Shown here in pieces: positions 1-9,008 of a stretch of DNA of 64,000 nucleotides. The translations under genes were made by a program, and so were the position numbers. The stretch covers positions 9,814 through 73,813 of the forward strand of contig DIAM01000013.1 in the NCBI GenBank assembly GCA_002416505.1. The letters are read 5' to 3'. The notes under the pieces are model-generated. The model was not told the origin of the DNA, searched no databases, and saw only the letters and a list, made by a program, of their open reading frames with translations. This DNA comes from Gammaproteobacteria bacterium UBA5078. GTDB lineage: Bacteria; Pseudomonadota; Gammaproteobacteria; Pseudomonadales; Pseudohongiellaceae. Numbering within the stretch: the stretch's first letter is position 1; every line of letters starts with the position of its first letter.

Positions 1-363
1 GCGGGTGAATCACGCAAACACATCGACTTAGCTGCGGCGCCCGCCACAAAGGGCAAGAAGGATGCGGCCACTAGCCTCGATCGCCTAATCCATGAGCGTA
101 CGCGCCTAGCGATCGTTAGCGCGTTGGCGGCAGAGGCGTTGTTGAGCTTCAATGACCTGAAATCGATTCTTGGGGTGTCCGATGGCAATCTTAGCGCTCA
201 TGCGCGCAAGCTCGAAGACGCCGGCTATGTAGAGTGTAGCAAGAGCTTCGATGGCCGCGTACCGCGCACTGAGTATCGGCTGACAAAGGCGGGCAAGGCG
301 GCTCTGCACAAGTATGTGGCCCATATGGAGGCGCTGATAAAGGCCGTCAAAACACATGATTAG
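1..363 (+). CDS. Winged-helix transcriptional regulator, 5' truncated
   Basis: The reading frame is open from the first base of the window, so the start lies upstream; 120 residues are visible. The first TTG/ATG-like start inside the window (124) would cut into the fold and is not the true start. The visible part contains a winged helix: LDRLIHERTRLAIVSAL, then a recognition-helix region (GVSDGNLSAHARKLEDAGYV) and a wing (SFDGRVPRTEYRLTKAGKAAL). This is the layout of the small MarR/ArsR-like HTH_34 regulators that often stand beside membrane-protein genes. It lies 85 bp upstream of a DUF4173-type membrane protein in the same direction and may control it. Ligand and targets are unknown. Confidence 0.8.
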   Translation, partial: AGESRKHIDLAAAPATKGKKDAATSLDRLIHERTRLAIVSALAAEALLSFNDLKSILGVSDGNLSAHARKLEDAGYVECSKSFDGRVPRTEYRLTKAGKAALHKYVAHMEALIKAVKTHD

Positions 364-448
364 CGTTTTTTTTGGCCACGCACTCTGTAGTACAAAGTAC
401 TTAATTTAATATAGGTAAAAGCCGACAATTCGACCGTGGAGAAACCCG

Positions 449-1990
449 ATGAAGACACTCGATTGCGAACTCGCCGCCCCTGCCGCCAATGCCCAAAAGG
501 CGTTGTTGAGCGGACTCGTCCTTGGCATAGCGGGAGACCTCCTGTTCATAGGCGAGGCCTGGGCGGGGCCTGGGTTCAGCGTGTGGATACTGCTGCTTGC
601 CGTCGCGGGCGTGGCGCTTAACTCACAGGCCAGTAGTGGGTGGCGAAGAGTGCTAGGCCTGTGGTCCTGCGTTGCATTTAGCGCCAGCGCCTTGCTGATC
701 TTGCGCAGTAGCGCGGTGCTGCTCCCACTCATATGTCTAGTGCTTGCGATGTGTGCGGTGTTGGTCATTCTACAGGCAAGGGGCACGACTCTGTTCGAGG
801 CCAGTATCGAGGATTATCTCGGCGCGCTGTGGCGTCTCCCTGTACAGGTTCTGCCCGGGAGTTTGCCCTTGTTGGGTCAATTGCAATGGGAGGGAATGAC
901 GAGGAGTCGTCGTCTATTGGGTGTTCTCAGAGGCTTGCTTCTCGCAGCCCCCGTACTATTGCTATTCATAGCGCTGTTCTCACAAGCGGATGCACAATTT
1001 AGTGCCTATGTGGCTCGATTGGAAGGTATATTCTCGATCGCCGCCTCGCAACACCTACTCACCATCGCCGTCTTCGCTTGGCTCGCTAGTGGTCTGCTTT
1101 TATGCACTGTACAGCGCTCGGCTGAGCAGGGCGTGCGGTCCCCACGTTTGCGCCTCGGAGGCGAGGAGACGGCGGTGCTAATGGGCTCTCTGGTGATCCT
1201 GTTCTCTGCCTTCGTGCTTATGCAGGCGAGCTATCTTTTCGGTGGCCAGGCAGTGATAGAACACAGTAGTGGCTTGACTCTGGCCGAGTACGCGCGCCGT
1301 GGTTTCTTCGAGCTTCTCCTAGTTGCAACCTTCACACTTGTACTGCTGCTCGCTCTATCCGCACGTTGCCCCGCGAATATATTTCGCCCTCTGGCTTTCT
1401 TATTGGTTGCCTGTGTGCTCGGCATACTCGTCTCCGCCGTGCAGCGCTTAACTCTTTATATAGACGCGTTCGGGCTCAGCATGAGCCGGCTGTTAGCATT
1501 CGCCTGTATGTTGTGGCTGGCGCTTAACCTAGTCTCGTTTGCCGCCACCTGCCTGCGAGGTCGACAAAGGGGCTTTGCCTCGGGTCTGGTAGTCTCGGGT
1601 ATCGCCGCGATACTGCTCTTCGCTCTAGCTAATCCAGCGGCAGTGGTGGCGCGGGTAAATCTCGATCGCGCCGCAGGGAACGGCACACAGATCGATTGGC
1701 ACTACCTAGTATCGCTAGGGGCCGATGCGGTGCCACAGATTGTGCAGAACATTGCGCAGCTTCCCTATCCGGCACAGTGCCAATTGGCCGATGCACTGCT
1801 CCTACAATACGGGCAAGATAGCGACTCGAAGACACGGGATTGGCGCAACTGGAACTGGAGCGAAGCGCGCGCGCAGCGGATAGTACAGGAGGCCTATCTC
1901 GACCTGCTCAAACTCACCGAGCGCGCCGAGGTTAGCACTCCATCTTGGCCACAGGGATCATTCCTGCGCATGCTTTGTGCTCGGGTTTAG
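449..1990 (+). CDS. DUF4153/DUF4173-type integral membrane protein
   Basis: A 513-residue protein with about ten to twelve hydrophobic segments spread over residues 15-420, followed by a soluble C-terminal tail rich in W, N and charged residues. The ALFSQADAQFSAYV stretch near residue 180, between two membrane segments, resembles the conserved loop of DUF4173 proteins. The family has no established function; it is often found next to a small winged-helix regulator, as here. The start at 449 follows GTGGAGAAACCCG, an acceptable ribosome-binding site; the overlapping ORF starting at 436 in another frame is a shadow. Assignment to the family rests on overall architecture, so moderately sure. Confidence 0.7.
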   Translation: MKTLDCELAAPAANAQKALLSGLVLGIAGDLLFIGEAWAGPGFSVWILLLAVAGVALNSQASSGWRRVLGLWSCVAFSASALLILRSSAVLLPLICLVLAMCAVLVILQARGTTLFEASIEDYLGALWRLPVQVLPGSLPLLGQLQWEGMTRSRRLLGVLRGLLLAAPVLLLFIALFSQADAQFSAYVARLEGIFSIAASQHLLTIAVFAWLASGLLLCTVQRSAEQGVRSPRLRLGGEETAVLMGSLVILFSAFVLMQASYLFGGQAVIEHSSGLTLAEYARRGFFELLLVATFTLVLLLALSARCPANIFRPLAFLLVACVLGILVSAVQRLTLYIDAFGLSMSRLLAFACMLWLALNLVSFAATCLRGRQRGFASGLVVSGIAAILLFALANPAAVVARVNLDRAAGNGTQIDWHYLVSLGADAVPQIVQNIAQLPYPAQCQLADALLLQYGQDSDSKTRDWRNWNWSEARAQRIVQEAYLDLLKLTERAEVSTPSWPQGSFLRMLCARV

Positions 1991-2167
1991 ACTCGGTGTC
2001 GGTCCTAAAGGCGCGCGATGAGTTGTTCCTAGCGGTAAAGTGGCAGATCGACAAGATCGGCAGCCTAGCGCACCGAAGACTTCACCGCCGTTCAGAATTA
2101 CATTCCGATAATGGGCGCAGAGCTGAGCGCGGTGGCGAATAATATTCGCAGCACAATGGCCGCCTAG
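1990..2167 (+). pseudogene. Possible frameshifted gene remnant
   Basis: Between the DUF4173-type gene and the converging DUF1501 gene, two adjacent frames read like protein. Frame one, up to about 2073, gives ARDELFLAVKWQIDKIGSLA; the frame from 2075 gives EDFTAVQNYIPIMGAELSA and continues to a TAG at 2165-2167. Joined by a single shift they would form the amphipathic C-terminal end of a small protein. No start codon or ribosome-binding site is evident and I do not recognise the family, so this may equally be chance coding-like sequence. Confidence 0.2.
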
Positions 2168-2189
2168 CGCATGGGCGCAATGCCGCGAG

Positions 2190-3428
2190 CTAGGCGAACA
2201 TATCGAAACCTTGAAAGCTTCCATTGAGGATGCCATCGGTGTCGGGCTGACTCAGCCAGCCCTGCATCATGGTCTGATACACGCGGCGGAAATCCGTGGT
2301 GTATTGCAGATTATCGCCCTCGGTCAAATGGATCAGGCTGGGGATCTCGCCGTAGTGTCCCCCCTTGACGGGCTTGCCGACCACGAACATCACATTGGCT
2401 GCACCATGGTCGGTGCCAAGACTCACGTTTTCAGGCACGCGTCTGCCAAACTCCGAGAAGATCATCAAGACCACGTCGTCGGCCCTGCCGATACGCTCCA
2501 AGTCGAGCATGAACGCCGATACTGCGTCAGAGGTATAGGTGAGTAGGCGTTGGTGTAGGTCGTTCTGGAACACATGGGTATCGAAGGCGTTGTTCCGGTA
2601 GGCCACATAGTAGAGGCTAGTGGGCATGTCGGCCTCTAATAGAGCGACGACCTTGGGCAGGTCTAGCCCCGTAATCCCATAATCTACCGGAGAGCGATAA
2701 TTCTCCCAAGCCTCGCGTACCAAGCTAGAGGCATCGTTAGCACTGCGGGCAATGTCGAGCAGGAAACGGCGCGAGGGGTTTTCGATATCCCCGACTTGTG
2801 CAACCGATTCCAGCGCCGCTTTTTCCTCGTAGAAAGCCTCGCGCATGAAGCGCTCTGGCTCGTCGAACACGATGGGCACATGGTATTGGCTGCGTACGGC
2901 TAGGGATTGTCGGTCGGCGATATTGACGAGGAAATTCGCTGGAGCATCCGGCGCCATCTTATCGGCGAGCTTGCCCACCCAGCCATACTCGTCGCCACTA
3001 TTGGGCGAGGCGGTGTGCCAGTAGGCCATGGAGGTGAAGTGTGAGTAAGACGGGTTGTCATAGCCGCAGCCATGCACGATCGCCATCTTGCCATCCTTGT
3101 ATAGGCGCTCGAAACCCGCCATGCCGGGGTTGAAGCCGAAGTGATCGTCGATTAGGCGCAGCTTGTCCTTCGCTAGGCCGATATTAGGACGGTTGCGATA
3201 ATAGGCGTCGTCGCCATAGGGCACTACCGTATTGAGGCCGTCGTTACCCCCGGAGAGCTCGAGGATGACGAGTACCTTGCCATCGGCCTTAGCCTGCGCG
3301 GCGGCAGCTTGCGCGGCGCGGGCGAAACCAGAAGGCACCATGCCCAGCGCGCCTAGGCCTAGGCCGAAACCTGCGCGCAGCAGCGCACGACGTTTGAGGG
3401 TCTGTTGCAATAACGGGTCTGTTTTCAT
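2190..3428 (-). CDS. DUF1501 family exported protein
   Basis: A 412-residue protein with an N-terminal Tat-type signal: KRRALLRAGFGLGLGALG, a twin arginine followed by a hydrophobic stretch, ending near AARA at about residue 40. The mature part starts with VLVILELSGGNDGLNTVVPYGD and carries FSEFGRRVPENVSLGTDHGAANVMFVVG near the C-terminus; both blocks are hallmarks of DUF1501, an alkaline-phosphatase-superfamily-like fold. The product is probably periplasmic and folded, possibly cofactor-bearing, before export. It starts 15 bp after the stop of the DUF1800 gene, and the two families are nearly always paired, so they are one operon and presumably one complex. The biochemical role of the pair is not established. 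Confidence 0.9.
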   Translation of the reverse strand: MKTDPLLQQTLKRRALLRAGFGLGLGALGMVPSGFARAAQAAAAQAKADGKVLVILELSGGNDGLNTVVPYGDDAYYRNRPNIGLAKDKLRLIDDHFGFNPGMAGFERLYKDGKMAIVHGCGYDNPSYSHFTSMAYWHTASPNSGDEYGWVGKLADKMAPDAPANFLVNIADRQSLAVRSQYHVPIVFDEPERFMREAFYEEKAALESVAQVGDIENPSRRFLLDIARSANDASSLVREAWENYRSPVDYGITGLDLPKVVALLEADMPTSLYYVAYRNNAFDTHVFQNDLHQRLLTYTSDAVSAFMLDLERIGRADDVVLMIFSEFGRRVPENVSLGTDHGAANVMFVVGKPVKGGHYGEIPSLIHLTEGDNLQYTTDFRRVYQTMMQGWLSQPDTDGILNGSFQGFDMFA

Positions 3429-3443
3429 CGAGGTCTCACTCTA

Positions 3444-5279
3444 TTAGCTCAATTGGTACTCTGGCTGGCTCATGACTAGGTGCAGTAAGAGTCGCAAGGA
3501 GTCTTCCATATAGCTTTGCGCGATGTCGATAGCGCTGGTGCCTAAGTCTTCGTCTAGAAATGCGATTAGCTTGGCGCGGGTTTCTAGATCCGGTGCTACG
3601 GACATGAAACGCGCGATGAAATAATCCACCACCTGAGTAGTGTTGCCAAGGTGCTCGTCCATGACCATGGCGCTTAGATTCATCTGCGCGGTCTGGCGCG
3701 GAATGGGGATCACGCGTTCGATGGCCATCTGCCAGCCGCGGAAGCTGCCGTAGCGGGTATTAAAATCCTCGTCGCGGTCGGCCAGCATATTGGATTCGGC
3801 CATGACCTGACCCGCGCCGACTACGGAAGGCTGGGTAGCGGAGGTAATATCCATTCCTTGGCGTATGCGATCGGCGACGCTGCGAATCTCTGCGCTGCCA
3901 TTGAAACGATCAGGCGGAATGAAATTGATATCGGGGAACAAGACATCGCGTGCGAAGTTGCCGCGCTCGAGCAGTAGCCCTGGCGTTATCCAGGAGCGCC
4001 CGCTCGCCCAGCCGGCCACCGTAGGGAGGCGGAACAGGGATTGGCCCAGGGCGCCAGTTGCCTGATTAAAATCCGGTACGCCGGGCACTTGGGTTAGGCC
4101 CAACTTGCGATAGGTAGACACGGCCAACTGCACCGGGCTCTTGATCTGAGTACCCATAGAGGCGTTGCTATAGAAGTCTTGCGAGAGGAATATGGCTTCG
4201 AGTAATGGCGCGATCTCGTAGTCGGCATCGCGCAGAATAGCGGCCAGTTGCCCCTGCAGTGCGGGGTTCAAATCCTCGCGCACGAAGAAGCGATACAGCT
4301 TGCCGGCGATGTGCTCGGCGGTGGCATCCTGTTCCATGATGATGTCGATGATCTGCACGCCATCGAAATTACCACTGCGGCCCAAGAATTCTTTCACGCC
4401 GTCGTCGTGTTCCTGCTCGTTCACTACGAAATTAACGTCCACATAATTCCAGCCGGTGAAGGCGCGGGCCGCCTCGCGGATATCCTTCTCGCTGTAATTG
4501 CCCACGCCCATGGTAAATAGCTCCATGATCTCGCGTGCGAAATTCTCGTTGGCAGCGCCCTTAACGTTTACCCCAGCATCGAGGAAGGACAGCATGGCCG
4601 GATCCTGCGCGACCGCGACCATCAGGTCACGGAAGCTTCCCGTACCCATCTCGTGAAACAGGGTCAACTCGTTCAGCAATTTGCGATAGTCACGCACCTT
4701 GCTCTCGTTCACCGCGAAATGCCCGTGCCAGAACAGCGCCATCTTCTCCTGCAGCGGGGCATTCGTGTTGACCATGCGCTCGGCCCACCAGTAGGCGACG
4801 CGATCGGTCTCAAGCACGCTGGCGCGCAGCCAGTAGAAGAATTTGTTGACCACCGGTTGCAGGGGACGATTGCCCTCGGGCTTGACCTTGATACCGAGCG
4901 CCTCGCCAGTGGCCTTGGCTAACTCCGTGGTGGCGGGGCGGCTAGGGGGGAAGGGTTCTAGGCCTGGGTCGTGAATGCCGGAGTGAACGAAGGGGGCTAG
5001 GTGACGATTATCGGTGTATTGGTAATACACTAGCGAGCGTACTGCCGCGGCGGGCGTCATGGCGGCCAATGCTTCGATCTGCTCCGGTGTGCCCCCGAAG
5101 CCTGCGCGCTCCAATAGATGCGCCGCGCGGGCGTAATTCCACTCAGAGTTCGCGACAGGGGCGAGTTGATCGCGGCCGGCGTCTAAGCCTGCTGCTTGTG
5201 CCCATGTGCCGGGTGTATTGGTCAGTGCGGCTAGCGTGACGAGGCTAAGTGCCGCTAATTTCTGCGCAAATCTAGCCAT
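3444..5279 (-). CDS. DUF1800 family exported protein
   Basis: A 611-residue protein with a Sec signal peptide (residues 1 to about 29, ending TWAQA). Typical DUF1800 blocks are visible: YARAAHLLERAGFGGTPEQI near residue 49, MALFWHGHFAVNESKVRDY near residue 180, ENFAREIMELFTMGVGNYSE near residue 245, followed by REAARAFTGW. It is the first gene of a two-gene minus-strand operon with the DUF1501 protein. The pair is common in Planctomycetes and Proteobacteria; the DUF1800 partner goes through Sec and the DUF1501 partner through Tat. Molecular function is unknown. A run of 76 bp separates its start from the TetR gene, which is transcribed in the same direction upstream. Confidence 0.9.
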   Translation of the reverse strand: MARFAQKLAALSLVTLAALTNTPGTWAQAAGLDAGRDQLAPVANSEWNYARAAHLLERAGFGGTPEQIEALAAMTPAAAVRSLVYYQYTDNRHLAPFVHSGIHDPGLEPFPPSRPATTELAKATGEALGIKVKPEGNRPLQPVVNKFFYWLRASVLETDRVAYWWAERMVNTNAPLQEKMALFWHGHFAVNESKVRDYRKLLNELTLFHEMGTGSFRDLMVAVAQDPAMLSFLDAGVNVKGAANENFAREIMELFTMGVGNYSEKDIREAARAFTGWNYVDVNFVVNEQEHDDGVKEFLGRSGNFDGVQIIDIIMEQDATAEHIAGKLYRFFVREDLNPALQGQLAAILRDADYEIAPLLEAIFLSQDFYSNASMGTQIKSPVQLAVSTYRKLGLTQVPGVPDFNQATGALGQSLFRLPTVAGWASGRSWITPGLLLERGNFARDVLFPDINFIPPDRFNGSAEIRSVADRIRQGMDITSATQPSVVGAGQVMAESNMLADRDEDFNTRYGSFRGWQMAIERVIPIPRQTAQMNLSAMVMDEHLGNTTQVVDYFIARFMSVAPDLETRAKLIAFLDEDLGTSAIDIAQSYMEDSLRLLLHLVMSQPEYQLS

Positions 5280-5355
5280 GATACGGATCCTTTCATTGAG
5301 CTGGAGACTGAGGCTATTGCCATTCTAGCGCTAGAGGGTTTGCGCTGACCAATGG

Positions 5356-6057
5356 CTAAGCGTGATTTTTTGTGATGTTGCGGTGCTGGGCGCTTAGTTG
5401 GTCTAGGCCTGCGAAGAGGAAGTTTTTCAATTGGCTCTTCATGGCAGCCTTATCTTTCCAGAAATCGCCGAACACCTTGCGCAGATTATCTCGATTGCCG
5501 ACCAGTAGAAGCATGCACGGCGCCATGGTGCTAAGCAGTGTGAGAGACATCGTCGGGTCTTGCGTATCGATGCCGGTTATATCGCTGATAAGGGCCTTGA
5601 GCAGGGATAGCTTTGGCAGTGCCTCGCTCTTGATCATCTCGTCTATGAGCACTGAGGGGGCCATGATCTCGCGGATAAACAGGCGCGAATGCCACTGATT
5701 GGCATCGATGCCATCGATGAGGGTATCGATGATGTGGCTCAGTTTAGTGCGTGAGTCGTCGCTGCTATTGCTGATGTCCAGCATGGTGTTCAAGCCGATG
5801 AGGCGTCTATGGGACTCGATCAGCACGCTGCTATAGAGGCCATCGCGGCTGCCGAAGTGGTAGTTAACGGCGGCGAGGTTGCAACCGCATTTCTCGCAGA
5901 TTAATTTGCTGGTGGTGCCGCCATAGCCTAGGTCGGCGAATAGCTGGCCAGCTGTCTCTATTATCTGCGCACGAGTACTGTCACCATCGGCACGGGGTAG
6001 GCGGCCGGTATGCTGACTGACACGTTTAGCGCCTTTAGGCGTCTCATTGCTATTCAC
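5356..6057 (-). CDS. TetR family regulator, CecR-like, of the adjacent exporter
   Basis: A 233-residue TetR-type repressor. The N-terminal HTH is clear: RAQIIETAGQLFADLGYGGT, then the recognition helix region NLAAVNYHFGSRDGLY at about residues 67-82. The C-terminal ligand domain is all-helical and of the length of CecR (YbiH). An extra basic 25-residue N-terminal tail precedes the HTH. It is divergent from a YbhG/YbhF/YbhS/YbhR-like exporter, the same gene set that CecR controls in Escherichia coli, with 111 bp between starts. I infer that it represses that operon and itself. Cysteines in EKCGC at the end of helix two could matter for sensing, but this is speculative. Confidence 0.85.
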   Translation of the reverse strand: MNSNETPKGAKRVSQHTGRLPRADGDSTRAQIIETAGQLFADLGYGGTTSKLICEKCGCNLAAVNYHFGSRDGLYSSVLIESHRRLIGLNTMLDISNSSDDSRTKLSHIIDTLIDGIDANQWHSRLFIREIMAPSVLIDEMIKSEALPKLSLLKALISDITGIDTQDPTMSLTLLSTMAPCMLLLVGNRDNLRKVFGDFWKDKAAMKSQLKNFLFAGLDQLSAQHRNITKNHA

Positions 6058-6082
6058 AGGCGTTTCTCAATATCGTTTAGTT

Positions 6083-6107
6083 AAAATTCAAATTGGCATT
6101 TGATTTA
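6083..6107. promoter_or_regulatory. Candidate operator between the TetR gene and the exporter operon
   Basis: The divergent intergenic region holds one clear dyad: CAAAT-TGGC-ATTTG at 6089-6102, extended by AAATT before and ATTTA after. Size and location suit a TetR-type operator. It is the only strong short palindrome I find in the 111 bp, but AT-rich sequence yields such dyads by chance. Confidence 0.35.
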
Positions 6108-6168
6108 GGGGATTCTAGCAGCTAATATTCACACAATCACCCCTTCCAAGCCAAACGGGTCAAACTTC

Positions 6169-7182
6169 ATGGAAATCAAAAAAATTCTGGTGCCGGTGCT
6201 GCTCCTAGGAGTCGCGGCGGCGGCCGTAATTCTACAACCTTGGCGTACTGACGAGACTAGCGACGAGATCGTACTCTATGGCAACGTGGACCTGCGCCAA
6301 GTGGCACTGGCCTTTAAGGGCAGTGAACGCGTCCAAGAGATGCGGGTAGAGGAGGGCGATAGTGTCGTGCCCGGCCAGGTACTCGCGGTGCTGGACACCA
6401 CCATGTTGACACTGCGTATCCGCCAAGCCCGCGCGCAAGTGAGGGTGCAGCAAGAGGGCCTGAACCGACTGGTCGCGGGCAGTCGACCGCAGGAGATCGC
6501 GCAGACTGAAGCCGCAAGCAATGCGGCACAGGCAGAGCTCAATCAGGCACGGCAGCAGTTGCAGCGCGTGCGCAATATCAATGTCGAGACCGACGGTCAG
6601 GCGGTAAGCCAGTTCGATATCGAGTCGGCCGAGGCACGCTTCGCGATTGCCGAGGCAAACCTGAACCGCGCGCAACAGGTGCAGGCATTGAGTATTGATG
6701 GGCCCGCAAGCGAAGATATCGCCCGTGCGGACGCGATGTTGGAGGCGGCGAACGCGGAGCTAGCCGTATTGGAACAGCAACTAGAGGATGCGCAGCTGCG
6801 TGCACCGATCGCCGCCATCGTGCGCTCCCGACTCTTGGAGCCAGGGGACATGGCGTCGCCACAACGCCCGGCTTATAACTTGGCGATTACCCAGCCTAAG
6901 TGGGTGCGGGCCTATATCAGCGAGGTGAATCTTGGCAGGGTATTGCCGGGCCAGTCGGCCAGCGTGACTACAGACAGTCATCCCGAACAAAGCCTGCAAG
7001 GCACGGTGGGTTATATCTCCTCTGTCGCAGAGTTCACTCCGAAGTCTGTGCAGACCGAAGACCTACGCACCAGCCTCGTGTATGAGATCCGCGTGCGCGT
7101 AGAGGATCCCGACAACCGCCTGCGCCTGGGCATGCCCGCCACCGTGCGTTTGGATGCCGATGGCCTGGGGGCGCAGCGCTAA
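6169..7182 (+). CDS. HlyD-family periplasmic adaptor of ABC exporter (YbhG-like)
   Basis: A 337-residue membrane-fusion protein. One N-terminal membrane anchor (residues 4-24), then a lipoyl-type half motif (MRVEEGDSVVPGQVLAVLD, around residues 60-78), a long coiled-coil hairpin rich in Q, A, R and E (about 80-210), the second lipoyl half (DAQLRAPIAAIVRSRLLEPGDM) and a beta-barrel domain. It links inner-membrane permeases to an outer-membrane factor. It is the first gene of a five-gene operon; its TAA overlaps the ATG of the ATPase gene by one base, which implies translational coupling. Length and layout match Escherichia coli YbhG (332 residues). Confidence 0.92.
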   Translation: MEIKKILVPVLLLGVAAAAVILQPWRTDETSDEIVLYGNVDLRQVALAFKGSERVQEMRVEEGDSVVPGQVLAVLDTTMLTLRIRQARAQVRVQQEGLNRLVAGSRPQEIAQTEAASNAAQAELNQARQQLQRVRNINVETDGQAVSQFDIESAEARFAIAEANLNRAQQVQALSIDGPASEDIARADAMLEAANAELAVLEQQLEDAQLRAPIAAIVRSRLLEPGDMASPQRPAYNLAITQPKWVRAYISEVNLGRVLPGQSASVTTDSHPEQSLQGTVGYISSVAEFTPKSVQTEDLRTSLVYEIRVRVEDPDNRLRLGMPATVRLDADGLGAQR

Positions 7183-9008
7183 TGAACGCCGCGGGCAGTG
7201 CAGTGCAAGTTCAGGGCCTGCACAAGCAGTTTCTGGACAAGGAATCTGGCCGCACAATTGTGGCGCTGCGCGACATCAATCTCGCCATCCCCGCCGGCAC
7301 TATCAGCGCCTTCGTAGGCCCCGATGGCGCGGGCAAGACCACCCTGTTGCGCCTGCTGGCCGGGCTTCTACGGGTGGAGACTGGCAGCATCGAGGTGCTT
7401 GGCGTGGATGCTAAGCGCGACCCCCAACAGATCCAAGACCGCATCAGCTATATGCCACAACGCTTTGGCCTCTACGAGGATCTGAGTGTGCAGGAGAATC
7501 TCGACCTCTACGCCGACTTGCATGGGGTAGGGGCGCAGGCTCGTGTGGAGCGTTATGCGCGCCTGATGGAGATGACTGGGCTAGCCAAATTCACAGAGCG
7601 TCCGGCCGGCAAACTCTCCGGCGGCATGAAGCAGAAACTAGGCCTAGCCTGCACCCTCGTTCGCTCCCCCGAGCTACTTCTGTTGGATGAACCGACGGTA
7701 GGCGTCGACCCCCTCTCGAGGGTCGAGTTGTGGGAGATTGTGGAACAGCTGCGCCACGACGAACACTTGACCGTGATCATCAGCACCGCCTATCTAGACG
7801 AGGCGGAACGCTGCGCGCAGGTGTATGTGATGCACGAGGGTGAGGTCTTGGCCCACGGCACACCGCAGGCCTTGAGTGACCATGCCCGTGGGCGCTGCTT
7901 CATGGCGCGCTCGCCGAGCAAACAGCCGAGCCGCCTGCTGCAGTCGCGCCTCTTGGACGCCGACGATATGGTGATAGACGCCGTCCCTCAGGGAGGAGAC
8001 GTGCGTTTCATTCTCAACGAGCAGACCCAAAGCGATGCGCTGTGCCTGCGGAAAATTCTCGATGGTGCGCGAGTAGAGGAAGTGTCGCCGCGCTTGGAAG
8101 ACGGTTTTATGGTGCTCATGCGCGCCAAACTGCACCACGACAAAGGCGAGACAGACGCCTCGCTCGCTGCCGTCTCCTTGTCCAAGAGTGTTACCGGAGC
8201 GGATGCTTGTGGCGGCGCTGCGAGAGACGAAGTGATGATCGAGGTACGTGACCTCGTGCGCAAATTCGGCGACTTCATCGCGGTAAACAGCACCTCCTTC
8301 GCGGTCAGGCGCGGCGAGATCTTCGGCCTGCTCGGCCCCAATGGGGCGGGCAAGACAACAACCTTTCGCATGCTGTGCGGCTTATTGCCCGCTACCAGCG
8401 GCTTCCTGCAAGTGGCCGGCGTGAACCTGCGCACCGCGCGCGCGAATGCCAGAAGGCGCATCGGTTATGTGTCGCAGAAGTTCTCCCTCTACGGCAATCT
8501 CTCGGTTAAGGAAAACCTTGAGTTCTTCGGTGGCGCCTATGGCCTGCGTGGCCAGCGCCTGCGCCAGCGCATCGCGACTGTCACCGAGCAATTTGAATTG
8601 CATGGTCTTGAACGCACGCCCTCGGGGCACCTGCCCGGCGGCTTCAAACAGCGCCTGGCCATGGCGGTGGGCCTGCTGCATGAGCCGGACATCCTCTTCC
8701 TCGACGAGCCCACCAGCGGCACGGACCCGCTGGCGCGGCGCGAATTTTGGCGGCGTATCACCGCACTGGCCAACGCAGGGGTAACCGTGATCATCACCAC
8801 CCATTTCCTCGATGAAGCAGAGTACTGTGATCGGATAGTGATTCAGGATGCAGGGGAGCTCAAGGCCTTGGGCACGCCGCGCGAGGTATGGGTGCAGGCC
8901 GGGCATAGCGCCACCTCGCCTCTTAATATGGAGAAGGCCTTCATCGATATCGTCAATCAGGCACGACAGTCCGCACAACGCAATGACAAGGAGGTGGCCA
9001 GTGCCTGA
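7182..9008 (+). CDS. Tandem ABC-transporter ATPase (YbhF-like)
   Basis: A 608-residue protein carrying two complete ATPase domains in one chain. First domain: Walker A GPDGAGKTT near residue 45, signature LSGGMKQKL, Walker B LLLLDEPTVGVDP. Second domain, from about residue 350: Walker A GPNGAGKTT, signature LPGGFKQRL, Walker B ILFLDEPTSGTDP. The second signature has Pro in place of the usual Ser, a deviation also known in YbhF homologues, so the two sites may be unequal. It powers the two permeases encoded next. Its last three codons overlap the GTG start of the first permease. Likely substrates are drugs or toxic metabolites, by analogy with the CecR-controlled Escherichia coli pump; not shown by sequence. 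Confidence 0.93.
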   Translation: MNAAGSAVQVQGLHKQFLDKESGRTIVALRDINLAIPAGTISAFVGPDGAGKTTLLRLLAGLLRVETGSIEVLGVDAKRDPQQIQDRISYMPQRFGLYEDLSVQENLDLYADLHGVGAQARVERYARLMEMTGLAKFTERPAGKLSGGMKQKLGLACTLVRSPELLLLDEPTVGVDPLSRVELWEIVEQLRHDEHLTVIISTAYLDEAERCAQVYVMHEGEVLAHGTPQALSDHARGRCFMARSPSKQPSRLLQSRLLDADDMVIDAVPQGGDVRFILNEQTQSDALCLRKILDGARVEEVSPRLEDGFMVLMRAKLHHDKGETDASLAAVSLSKSVTGADACGGAARDEVMIEVRDLVRKFGDFIAVNSTSFAVRRGEIFGLLGPNGAGKTTTFRMLCGLLPATSGFLQVAGVNLRTARANARRRIGYVSQKFSLYGNLSVKENLEFFGGAYGLRGQRLRQRIATVTEQFELHGLERTPSGHLPGGFKQRLAMAVGLLHEPDILFLDEPTSGTDPLARREFWRRITALANAGVTVIITTHFLDEAEYCDRIVIQDAGELKALGTPREVWVQAGHSATSPLNMEKAFIDIVNQARQSAQRNDKEVASA

